64,000 nucleotides of DNA from Bacillota bacterium (GTDB taxonomy: Bacteria > Bacillota > Clostridia > Acetivibrionales > DTU013), in NCBI GenBank assembly GCA_023411575.1, contig JAEYOP010000053.1:1-64000 (forward strand), given 5' to 3'. The notes beneath the pieces are model-generated. The model made no database searches. It was given only the letters and a program-made list of their open reading frames with translations, and had not been told where the DNA came from. Below, one piece after another: positions 42,398 to 50,174 of the stretch (positions within the stretch are counted from its first letter, which is position 1; the number at the start of each line of letters is the position of its first letter). The position numbers and the translations under genes were made by a program.

Positions 42398-42956
42398 TTT
42401 CGATGAAGTATTGGATGGACAGAAGGTTTACCGCCGGATCCTCAAAGCCGTGTCGAATCCCACCGGAGTGGTGAATATAAAGGAGTTCGCAGACAAGCTG
42501 TACGGGGAGGAGCCCGCCATGCTTGCCATTGCCGTGACGCTTCTCGACAATGAAGTCAGCTTTTCCAGCTGCGGAAGCCAGGCCCTTTCCGATGAAATCC
42601 TATCCCTGACCCTCTCCAGGCAGGAACAGACGGAAGAGGCGGATTACATCTTCGTGACCGACACAGCCCTGCTTGAGACGGCGATCCGAAGCGCAAAATG
42701 CGGAACGCTCCGGGATCCCCACAAATCTGCCACCCTCCTGGTGAAGAATACGGGAAGCCGTCAACATCCCACCCGTCTGTTCGGCCCCGGAATGAAAGCG
42801 GCGGAAGAGGCAGTCGTGACGGACATTGTCAGAAGCGCCCTGGAAATCCGGGATAGCCAGGAATACGCATATCCACAGGGAATCGACTTTCTTTTTGTAT
42901 CGGAAGACGGGGATTTGTTTTCGATCCCACGGCGAATTCGGAGGAAGGTGAACTAA
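42372..42956 (+). CDS. phnH: C-P lyase subunit PhnH
   Basis: A 194-residue PhnH with the pattern KVYRRILKAVSNPTGVVNI and GTLRDPHKSATLLVKN, and the end LSGPGI-like segment FGPGMKAAEEAVV. It is part of the cytosolic PhnGHIJ core. GGAGG lies inside the end of phnG 10 nt before the ATG, and the 26-bp overlap supports coupled translation. Confidence 0.9.
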   Translation: MSALSKKHSFDEVLDGQKVYRRILKAVSNPTGVVNIKEFADKLYGEEPAMLAIAVTLLDNEVSFSSCGSQALSDEILSLTLSRQEQTEEADYIFVTDTALLETAIRSAKCGTLRDPHKSATLLVKNTGSRQHPTRLFGPGMKAAEEAVVTDIVRSALEIRDSQEYAYPQGIDFLFVSEDGDLFSIPRRIRRKVN

Positions 42957-42957
42957 A

Positions 42958-44022
42958 ATGGCCTATGTAGCGGTATCCGGAGGAAAGGAAGCCATTGAAG
43001 CCAGCATCAGGCTGCTGGGCTATTACCGGAGCGGAACGGAGAAAGACATCGAGCTGGAAGCCATTGAACATAAATTGTCGCTGCTGGTGGATAGAGTCAT
43101 GAGCGAGGCGGGTTTTTATTCAAAAGCCTATGCGGCGCTGGCCCTGAAGCAATGCGAAGGTTGTGTGGAGGAAGCGGTATTTCTGCTTCGCGCCTATCGT
43201 TCCACCCTTACCAGGAACCATTACACCGAGGTGGCGGACGCGGCGGAAATGCGCGTGGTAAGGAGAATTTCGGCGGCCTTTAAGGACATCATAGGCGGAC
43301 AGCTGCTGGGAGCCACTTATGACTATACGCACCGGCTGATCAACTTTGAGATGGACCGGGAGAATTCCTCCGAATTGGTTCGAACGATCCGGGAGGAGCT
43401 TGCCCAGCAAAAGCCGGAAGAGATTCTTTCCTGTCCCCGGGTATCCGAGGAACTGAAGAAGGAAGGGCTGGTGGATCGCTTCCCGGCCGATGACAAAAAG
43501 CCCTGCGATATCACGGAAACCCTGCTGGAATTTCCCTGCGACCGAAGCGCTCGGCTGCAGACCCTGAGCCGCGCCGATACGGGCTTCCTTTCCGGGCTTG
43601 CCTATTCCGCCCTCCGGGGATTCGGCCAGGTGCACCCGACGGTGGGAGAGCTTCGATGCGGCTATGTGGAGCTTACGGTCCCGTACCTTTTCGATCCCAG
43701 CAGCAGCCTGTACATCGGGGAGATTTTGATTACGGAAGTGGAGTGCCTGAACGAGGCGGACGACGAGGGCAAATTGAAACTTGCCGTCGGTTATGGGGCG
43801 GTATTCGGAAGAAATGAAAACAAGGCCATTGCCATGGCTGTCATAGACCGGGAGTTGGAGAACAAGGGAAACTATCCGTCCCAAAACGAGGAATTCGTGC
43901 TGATGCACGGAGACAGCCTGGAAATGAACGGCTTCCTGTCCCACCTGAAGCTGCCCCATTATGTGACCTTCCAGTCCAAGCTGGACGCGGTGCGAAAGAC
44001 AAGGAGGCAGGAGAATGAATAA
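42958..44022 (+). CDS. phnI: C-P lyase subunit PhnI
   Basis: A 354-residue PhnI, beginning MAYVAVSGGKEAIEASIRLL with the family-typical GGKEAI. Further on come SARLQTLSRADTGFLSGLAY and VTDVEC-like ITEVECLNEADDEG. It acts in the nucleosidase step that transfers phosphonate to ribose. It starts one base after the phnH stop and overlaps phnJ by 8 bp. Confidence 0.92.
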   Translation: MAYVAVSGGKEAIEASIRLLGYYRSGTEKDIELEAIEHKLSLLVDRVMSEAGFYSKAYAALALKQCEGCVEEAVFLLRAYRSTLTRNHYTEVADAAEMRVVRRISAAFKDIIGGQLLGATYDYTHRLINFEMDRENSSELVRTIREELAQQKPEEILSCPRVSEELKKEGLVDRFPADDKKPCDITETLLEFPCDRSARLQTLSRADTGFLSGLAYSALRGFGQVHPTVGELRCGYVELTVPYLFDPSSSLYIGEILITEVECLNEADDEGKLKLAVGYGAVFGRNENKAIAMAVIDRELENKGNYPSQNEEFVLMHGDSLEMNGFLSHLKLPHYVTFQSKLDAVRKTRRQENE

Positions 44023-44851
44023 GAATTATAATTTTGCTTTCCTGGATGAAGGCTCGAAAAGGGAAATCCGGAGAAGCTGCCTGAAGGCGGTGGCCATTCC
44101 GGGCTACCAGGTTCCCTTCGGCTCCAGGGAGCTTCCCATCGGCAGGGGCTGGGGCACCGGAGGCATTCAGCTCACCCTGTCCCTCATCGGACCGGACGAC
44201 GTTCTGAAGGTCATCGACCAGGGCAGCGACGAAAGTGTGAATGCCGTTAATATCAAGAAATTCGTAGGACTTTGCACGGATGTGAAAACGACCGTCCGGA
44301 CAAGGGAAGCGACCATAATCCAAACCCGCCACCGTATCCCGGAAATCCCGCTGGACAAGGATCAGATCCTCGTATTGCAGGTGCCCATTCCCGAGCCTCT
44401 CCGGATCGTGGAGGCCAGTGAAGAGGTGACGAAGAAAATGCATGCGGAAAAGGACTATGCGCCCATCTGGCTCCAGCTTTTTGAGAGCCTCGTCCGGTAT
44501 AAAAGGGTGACCATTTCCTCGGAATACCCCTGCATGGTGGAAGACCGGTATGTCATGAACCCCAGCCCCATTCCGAAGTTTGACAATGAAAAGATGCATA
44601 TGGCGGAGTGCCTGTATCTCTTCGGCGCGGGACGCGAAAAAAAGATTTATGCCATTCCTCCCCATACCAATGTGGTGTCGCTTGCGTTTGACGACATCCC
44701 CTTCGAAAAGGAAAGCTTCCAGGGGAAAAAGTGTCGGCTTTGCGGGAGCGGGAATACCTATCTGGACGAAATGTTTGACAGCGCGTCCGGGGAAAAATTC
44801 TATCAATGTTCGGATACTTCGTACTGTCAGGAGGTGCGGGGATGCATTTGA
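44015..44851 (+). CDS. phnJ: C-P lyase radical SAM enzyme PhnJ
   Basis: The 278-residue catalytic subunit cleaves the C-P bond. Four Cys at positions 240, 243, 265 and 271 have the same spacing as the iron-sulphur and radical Cys of E. coli PhnJ (241, 244, 266, 272). The start YNFAFLDEGSKREIRRSCLK and RELPIGRGWGTGGIQLTLS are typical. Product is 5-phosphoribosyl 1,2-cyclic phosphate plus the alkane, for example methane from methylphosphonate. AGGAGG precedes the ATG. Confidence 0.95.
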   Translation: MNKNYNFAFLDEGSKREIRRSCLKAVAIPGYQVPFGSRELPIGRGWGTGGIQLTLSLIGPDDVLKVIDQGSDESVNAVNIKKFVGLCTDVKTTVRTREATIIQTRHRIPEIPLDKDQILVLQVPIPEPLRIVEASEEVTKKMHAEKDYAPIWLQLFESLVRYKRVTISSEYPCMVEDRYVMNPSPIPKFDNEKMHMAECLYLFGAGREKKIYAIPPHTNVVSLAFDDIPFEKESFQGKKCRLCGSGNTYLDEMFDSASGEKFYQCSDTSYCQEVRGCI

Positions 44852-45675
44852 AAGAAACGCCCGTATTGAAAATAGAAAATCTGACGGTGCGGTACGGACC
44901 GGGCTGCCCCTCCTGCCGGCAGCTGCTTGAGAAAAACCGCTGCATGTCGTGCGGTACGGTTTGGGCGGCAAACGGGCTGTCCCTGGAGGTATATCCGGGG
45001 GAGGTGCTTGGCATTGTAGGAGAAAGCGGCTCGGGCAAGTCCACCCTGATGAAGAGCCTGTACTTCGACCTGGAACCCACAAGCGGGGAAGCCTTTTTAA
45101 AGGATTTCCGGAACGGGACAAAAAATATCTGGTCCGTCAACGGGGCCGAAAAGCGGACCATTAAGAACAACCTCATGGGCATGGTGTACCAGAACCCGGT
45201 TTTGGGCCTGCGAATGGAGTATTCCGCAGCGTCCAACATTGCGGAAAAAATCCTGGCGGCCGGCAGCAGAAATGCTTCGCAGATGACGGGGCGGGCGAAG
45301 GAGCTGCTGCAGGCGGTGGAAATCCTGACCTCCCGGATGGGGGAAGCGCCGAAGAACTTTTCCGGCGGGATGCAGCAGCGGGTCCAGATTTCTAAGGCGC
45401 TGGCCAATAATCCGTCCCTGCTTTTGCTGGACGAGGTAACGACAGGACTGGATCTGTCCGTTCAGGCAAAGGTGCTGGATCTCATCCGGAAAATCAAGGC
45501 CAGGTACGGGATCTCCATTTTGCTGGTGTCCCACGACCTGGCGGTCATCCGCATGCTGGCCGACCGAACCGTCGTGATGCTGGACGGCCGGATCGTGGAA
45601 AGCGGACTGACGGACCAGATCCTGGAGGACCCCCAGCACGCTTATACGCAGCAGCTTGTCCATTCACTGATCTAG
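44842..45675 (+). CDS. phnK: C-P lyase ATPase subunit PhnK
   Basis: A 277-residue ABC ATPase with Walker A GESGSGKST, signature FSGGMQQRVQIS and Walker B LLLLDEVTTGLDLS. The insertion PGCPSCRQLLEKNRCMSCGT near the N-terminus is usual for PhnK. I chose ATG 44842 because AGGAGG lies 8 nt upstream; the gene overlaps phnJ by 10 bp. PhnK docks on the PhnGHIJ core. Confidence 0.92.
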   Translation: MHLKETPVLKIENLTVRYGPGCPSCRQLLEKNRCMSCGTVWAANGLSLEVYPGEVLGIVGESGSGKSTLMKSLYFDLEPTSGEAFLKDFRNGTKNIWSVNGAEKRTIKNNLMGMVYQNPVLGLRMEYSAASNIAEKILAAGSRNASQMTGRAKELLQAVEILTSRMGEAPKNFSGGMQQRVQISKALANNPSLLLLDEVTTGLDLSVQAKVLDLIRKIKARYGISILLVSHDLAVIRMLADRTVVMLDGRIVESGLTDQILEDPQHAYTQQLVHSLI

Positions 45676-45686
45676 GAGGACTCAAA

Positions 45687-46946
45687 ATGATCGCTGTAAA
45701 AAACGGAAAAATCGTCACGCCGACCGGTGTGATTGAAAATAAAATCCTATGGCTGGAGGACGGGTTGATTTCCGCCATTTCCGACGACGCCGGAAATACA
45801 GGAGATACCGGAAATACAGGAGATACCGGAAATACAGGAGATGCCGGAAATGTCCGAAATACCGGGGATGCCTGGAATGCCGCGGAAGCGGGAGAAATCA
45901 TCGATGCCCGGGGAAGATACGTTACTCCGGGATTCATCGACATCCATTCCGACCGGATCGAGCAGTTTATCCAGCCGAGGCCCACGTCCCAGATGGATTT
46001 CGAGCTGGCGCTGAAGGAGTGCGAGCGGGAACTGCTGCACCTTGGGATTACGACCATGTACCATTCCCTGGCCCTGTTCAAGGATGAGTTTTTCGGAAAG
46101 ACGCCCCTGCGGACGAAGGAAAACGTGGCGAGGCTTTCGGAGCTGATCCGCGGGATCCATGACCGGAACCACCTGATCCGCCACCGCATTCATCTCCGGA
46201 TCGAAATCGACAACCTGGAAGCCTATGATATTGTAAAATCCATGATGGAGCGGAACCTGGTGCACCAGATCTCCTTTATGGACCACACGCCGGGCCAGGG
46301 ACAATACCGCAGCCTTGAAATCTATGAAAAGACCATATCCAAATACCAGGGCAAGGAAATCTCGTCCGTCGGGATAGAGGAAATTTATCACTATCACCGG
46401 GAAAAAGAAATCCTCAGCTTCCGACAACTGAAGGAGCTTACGGACATGGCCCATGAAAAGGGGATCCCCGTGGCGTCCCACGATGACGATACCGTCGCCA
46501 AGCTGGAAGTGAACAGGGAGCTGGGCCTGGATATCAGCGAGTTTCCCATTATGCTGGAAACGGCCAGGGCGGCAAGGAATATGGGCTTTTTCACCGTTGT
46601 CGGCGCTCCGAATATTCTGCTCGGGGGTTCCCACTCGGGAAATATGTCGGCGGCGGAGGCCATCCGGGAGGACTGCGCGGATATTCTCTGCTCGGACTAC
46701 TATCCGCCGGCGATTCTGCACGGCGTCTTCTCCATGCATGACCGGTATGCCGTTCCGCTCCATGAAATGGTGAACAGAGCAACCCTGAATCCCGCCAGGG
46801 CGATGAGGATCGAGGACCGGTACGGCTCCATCGAAGTCGGAAAGAGAGCGGACCTGCTTATTATCGATGTTTTGGACGGATATCCGGTGATCACCCACGT
46901 GCTGGTGGACGGGAAACCCACGGCCAGGGTGGAATACAGAAAGTAG
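45687..46946 (+). CDS. phnM: PhnM diphosphatase with repeat insertion
   Basis: A 419-residue amidohydrolase that releases diphosphate from ribose phosphonate triphosphate. Metal motifs are FIDIHSDRIEQF (about residues 83-94), MDHTPGQGQY and ASHDDD. About 30 residues of GNTGDT repeats are inserted at residues 36-65, between SAISDDA and IIDARGRYVTPG, in the N-terminal beta domain. That puts it about 40 residues above the usual 380. Active-site motifs are intact. It follows phnK by 11 bp behind AGGAGG. Confidence 0.92.
   Translation: MIAVKNGKIVTPTGVIENKILWLEDGLISAISDDAGNTGDTGNTGDTGNTGDAGNVRNTGDAWNAAEAGEIIDARGRYVTPGFIDIHSDRIEQFIQPRPTSQMDFELALKECERELLHLGITTMYHSLALFKDEFFGKTPLRTKENVARLSELIRGIHDRNHLIRHRIHLRIEIDNLEAYDIVKSMMERNLVHQISFMDHTPGQGQYRSLEIYEKTISKYQGKEISSVGIEEIYHYHREKEILSFRQLKELTDMAHEKGIPVASHDDDTVAKLEVNRELGLDISEFPIMLETARAARNMGFFTVVGAPNILLGGSHSGNMSAAEAIREDCADILCSDYYPPAILHGVFSMHDRYAVPLHEMVNRATLNPARAMRIEDRYGSIEVGKRADLLIIDVLDGYPVITHVLVDGKPTARVEYRK
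45792..45881 (+). repeat. Five 18-bp tandem repeats inside phnM
   Basis: Units start at 45792, 45810, 45828, 45846 and 45864. The first two are identical (ggaaatacaggagatacc), the third differs by one base, and the last two have diverged. They add 30 in-frame residues (GNTGDT) to PhnM. Confidence 0.9.
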
Positions 46947-46954
46947 GCGGCGAT

Positions 46955-47650
46955 ATGGAACTACTAAAAATAGAAGGACTCTCCAAGAATTTCTATCTGC
47001 ACAACCTGGAAAAAGAAATCAAATCCTGCCAGAACATCCGCTTTACCTTGACCAAAGGGGAGTTCATCGGGATTGTGGGGCAATCCGGCGCCGGAAAATC
47101 CACCATTCTCAAATGCATCAACCGCAGCTACCTGCCTGTGACGGGCAGGATTCTCTATGACAGCGAAGCCTTCGGGAGGATAGACCTTGCCACGGCTTCC
47201 GAGCGGGAAATGCTCCATCTGCGCAAATATGAGATCGGTTATGTATCCCAGTTTCTGAACGTCATGCCCAGGACCACGGCGAAGGAGCATGTCATGAGCG
47301 CCCTTCTGGAGATGGGGGCGGACGGAAAACGGGCGGAGGAGGAAGCGAAGGACATGCTTTCCTATTTCAAGCTTCCAGAGAACCTCTGGGATATCTATCC
47401 CAATACGTTTTCCGGCGGGGAAAGGCTGCGGCTGAATCTGGCCCACTCCATGGTCAAGAACCCGCGCCTGCTGCTGCTGGATGAGCCCACGGCCTCGCTG
47501 GACAGCAAGACAAAGCTGCTGGTGAAGGAAATGCTGAAAAAGCTCAAATCCAGGGATACCAGCATGATCGGCATATTCCACGACCTCGAGTTTATCGAGG
47601 GCGTTTGCGACAGGATTTTCAATATCTCGGAAGGAGGGTTCCTATGCTGA
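46955..47650 (+). CDS. phnL: C-P lyase ATPase subunit PhnL
   Basis: A 231-residue ABC ATPase with Walker A GQSGAGKST, signature FSGGERLRLNLAHSM and Walker B LLLLDEPTASLDS. SKNFYLHNLEKEIKSCQNI at the start is characteristic of PhnL. It supports the PhnGHI nucleosidase step. It lies after phnM, the reverse of the E. coli order (phnL before phnM), and overlaps the PHP gene by 7 bp. Confidence 0.9.
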   Translation: MELLKIEGLSKNFYLHNLEKEIKSCQNIRFTLTKGEFIGIVGQSGAGKSTILKCINRSYLPVTGRILYDSEAFGRIDLATASEREMLHLRKYEIGYVSQFLNVMPRTTAKEHVMSALLEMGADGKRAEEEAKDMLSYFKLPENLWDIYPNTFSGGERLRLNLAHSMVKNPRLLLLDEPTASLDSKTKLLVKEMLKKLKSRDTSMIGIFHDLEFIEGVCDRIFNISEGGFLC

Positions 47651-48450
47651 AAGCGGATTTGCATATTCACTCTACCATATCCGACGGAAGCTGTACGCCG
47701 GAGGAGATCGTCGAGCAGGCAACCAAAGCCGGGCTGGATGTGATCGCCATTACGGACCACGATACCTGTTCCCATTTTGACAGGCTGCCCAAGGGCGACG
47801 AGGTCAAAGTGATTGCGGGGATCGAAATATCCGCCATGGACCCTGCCACAAAAACCAAGGCCCATGTCCTGGGATACGGCATCAAAGACGCCGCCAGGGT
47901 GGAAAAGCTGACAAGGCCGCTCCTGGAAGCCCGGCATGAGAATTGCCTGAAGCAGATCCGAAAATTGAAGGAAGCCGGTTATTCCATCGATGTGGACAGC
48001 CTGAACAAAGCGGACGGCAAGTACATCTACAAGCAGCATATTATGGAGTACCTTGTGAAAACACGGCAGGTGGCCGACATGTTCGGGGATTTCTACAGGA
48101 CGGTCTTTAAAAATGGTGGGATTTGCGGTTTTGAAATAGAGTACGCCAGTGTGTTCGACGCGGTCACGGTGATCCGGGAAGCCGGAGGAAAAGCGGTGCT
48201 TGCCCACCCGGGGCAGCAGCGGAATTTTTCCCTGATCCCTTCCCTGCTGTGCTTCGGTCTGGGCGGGATCGAATGCAACCACCCGGGGAACCGGCCGGAG
48301 GACCGGGACGTGATCAAACGGTATGCCCGGGAGTACAGCCTGTTTTTGACAGGCGGAAGCGATTTTCACGGGACCTATGAGGCGGGTAAGGTCGGCCCGG
48401 GCGAATATATTTCGGAAGAAAGCGGGGTCATCGCCGTATGCTTGGAATAA
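47644..48450 (+). CDS. PHP-family cyclic phosphodiesterase (PhnPP-like)
   Basis: A 268-residue PHP-domain phosphoesterase with metal motifs DLHIHSTISDG (residues 5-15), AITDHDTCSHF, AGIEIS, HVLGYG, LAHPGQQ and GGSDFHGTYE. Position within the operon and the fold match the enzyme described from Eggerthella lenta that turns 5-phosphoribosyl 1,2-cyclic phosphate into ribose 5-phosphate and phosphate. It would replace PhnP, which is absent. GGAGG precedes ATG 47644; the start overlaps phnL by 7 bp. Confidence 0.82.
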   Translation: MLKADLHIHSTISDGSCTPEEIVEQATKAGLDVIAITDHDTCSHFDRLPKGDEVKVIAGIEISAMDPATKTKAHVLGYGIKDAARVEKLTRPLLEARHENCLKQIRKLKEAGYSIDVDSLNKADGKYIYKQHIMEYLVKTRQVADMFGDFYRTVFKNGGICGFEIEYASVFDAVTVIREAGGKAVLAHPGQQRNFSLIPSLLCFGLGGIECNHPGNRPEDRDVIKRYAREYSLFLTGGSDFHGTYEAGKVGPGEYISEESGVIAVCLE

Positions 48451-49037
48451 ATCCGACCATCGAAGAGGATGTGCTTCTGGAGAACGCGACCCTGGGGAAA
48501 TATACCCAGATCCAGGCCCACAGCGTGCTTCATGATGTGACGGTGGGAGATTTCTCCTACTGCGCGGGCTACAATCAGATCGATTATGCGACCATCGGGA
48601 AATTTTGCTCCATTGCCAGCTTTGTCCGGATCAATCCGGGGAACCATCCGACCTTCACCCGGATTGCGCAGCATCATTTTACCTATCGAAGCAGCCTGTT
48701 CGGCTTTGGGGAGGATGACGAGGCGTTTTTCGCGTGGAGAAAGCGGGATTGGGTCCGCATCGGGCATGATGTCTGGATCGGGCACAATGCCACGATTATG
48801 GCGGGGGTGACGGTTGGAAACGGCGCGGTGATTGGAGCCGGGGCCATTGTGACGAAGGATGTGGAGCCCTATTCCATCGTAGCCGGCGTGCCTGCGAAAA
48901 AAATCAAAATGCGGTTTCCGGACGGCCTGATCGAGCGGATTGAGCGTGCCGGATGGTGGGACTGGGACGATGAAACCCTCCGGGAAAGGCTGCCGGATTT
49001 CCGCGATATAGAAGCCTTTGCAGCAAAGTATCTTTGA
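48438..49037 (+). CDS. Hexapeptide-repeat transferase of phosphonate operons
   Basis: A 199-residue left-handed beta-helix acyltransferase (YATIGKFCSIASFVRINPGN, VWIGHNATIMAGVTVGNGAV, VEPYSIVAGVPAKKI). It fits the hexapeptide family often found in phn clusters. Its substrate is not settled; acetylation of aminophosphonates, as PhnO does by another fold, is one possibility. It overlaps the PHP gene by 13 bp. Confidence 0.82.
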   Translation: MLGINPTIEEDVLLENATLGKYTQIQAHSVLHDVTVGDFSYCAGYNQIDYATIGKFCSIASFVRINPGNHPTFTRIAQHHFTYRSSLFGFGEDDEAFFAWRKRDWVRIGHDVWIGHNATIMAGVTVGNGAVIGAGAIVTKDVEPYSIVAGVPAKKIKMRFPDGLIERIERAGWWDWDDETLRERLPDFRDIEAFAAKYL

Positions 49038-49052
49038 AAAGGGAGGATGGAA

Positions 49053-50174
49053 ATGGGTGAGGGGATGCAGAAGATTTTGACCGGGATCGCAAAGCTGCAG
49101 GAAATTCTGGAGGAATGCGCCCCCCGGAAAATATTGCTGGTTTGCGCCGAATCCTTCGAGGGCCTCAGCATCAGCGGGTATCTGAAGAGGCTTCCCGTGC
49201 CTTACGCGGTATTTGACTCGTTCCGTTCCAATCCATTGTATGAGGATGTGGTAAACGGAGTGCGAGCCTTCAATGAAAACGGCTGTGACTTCCTTCTTTC
49301 CGTCGGCGGCGGCAGCGCCATGGACGTGGCAAAATGCATCAAGCTGTTCTGCAGGATGGACCAGAGCAAAAGCCTGCTGGACCAGCCCTATGAAAGAAAC
49401 GGGATACCGCTTCTCGCCATCCCGACGACTTCCGGGACGGGCAGTGAATCCACGCGGTTTGCCGTTCTATATCACAAAGGGGAGAAGCAGTCGATCACCA
49501 ACGACGATATCCTCCCCTCCCATGTCATACTGGAGCCGAGCGTATTGCGAACGCTTCCCGCTTATCAGAAAAAAAGCACCATGCTGGACGCCTTTTGCCA
49601 GGCGGTGGAAGCCTGGTGGTCGGCGAATTCCACCAATGACAGCAGGCAGCTGTCAAGGCGGGCCGTCCAAATGATCGTAAGCAACAGGAAGGGCTATCTG
49701 GACAATATCGACGAATGCAATGAAGCCATGCTCAAAGCCTCGAATCTGGCAGGTCAGGCCATCAACATCACCCAGACCACAGCCGCCCATGCCATGAGCT
49801 ACAAGCTGACTTCCCTTTACGGGATCCCTCACGGCCACGCCGTGGCAATGTGTCTTCCGGCCGTCTGGAGGTATATGCTCGAATACACGGACCGATGCGT
49901 CGATCCGCGGGGAGCGGAGTATTTGAAGACAGTGTTTGCCGACATTGCTGCCGCGGCGGGCATGAACCGTGCGGAAGAGGTTGTCGCGTGGCTGGAGGGG
50001 CTGCTGGCGGACCTGGGACCCGGTATATATGGGCGGGTTGAAACGGATCAACTGGAAGTGCTTGCCCGTTCCGTGAACCTGACGCGGCTGAAAAACAACC
50101 CGGTTGCCATCGGATATGACGCCGCTTTGGCACTTTATAAAAAAATATTGCACAGCGAGGGAGAAAGAAAATGA
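49053..50174 (+). CDS. Iron-containing alcohol dehydrogenase, phosphonoacetaldehyde reductase-like
   Basis: A 373-residue group III dehydrogenase with the cofactor loop SVGGGSAMDVAKCIK, TTSGTGSE, and metal ligands in DAFCQAVEAW and GIPHGHAVAM. I chose ATG 49053, 6 nt after GGAGG; the ATG at 49047 abuts that site. It is coupled by a 4-bp overlap to the PhnX-PhnW fusion, whose intermediate is phosphonoacetaldehyde. A phosphonoacetaldehyde reductase giving 2-hydroxyethylphosphonate is therefore the best guess. Confidence 0.78.
   Translation: MGEGMQKILTGIAKLQEILEECAPRKILLVCAESFEGLSISGYLKRLPVPYAVFDSFRSNPLYEDVVNGVRAFNENGCDFLLSVGGGSAMDVAKCIKLFCRMDQSKSLLDQPYERNGIPLLAIPTTSGTGSESTRFAVLYHKGEKQSITNDDILPSHVILEPSVLRTLPAYQKKSTMLDAFCQAVEAWWSANSTNDSRQLSRRAVQMIVSNRKGYLDNIDECNEAMLKASNLAGQAINITQTTAAHAMSYKLTSLYGIPHGHAVAMCLPAVWRYMLEYTDRCVDPRGAEYLKTVFADIAAAAGMNRAEEVVAWLEGLLADLGPGIYGRVETDQLEVLARSVNLTRLKNNPVAIGYDAALALYKKILHSEGERK

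Noticed and set aside
43841..45121. 426-codon minus-strand frame opposite phnI, phnJ and phnK
   Set aside because: It crosses three genuine genes and reflects GC-rich codon use only.
45792..45881. Frameshift or misassembly in phnM
   Set aside because: The repeat is an exact multiple of 18 bp, keeps the frame and leaves both sides of the conserved protein intact. Misassembly cannot be fully excluded without reads.
45747..46898. 383-codon minus-strand frame opposite phnM
   Set aside because: Composition is that of an antisense shadow; phnM motifs are clear on the plus strand.
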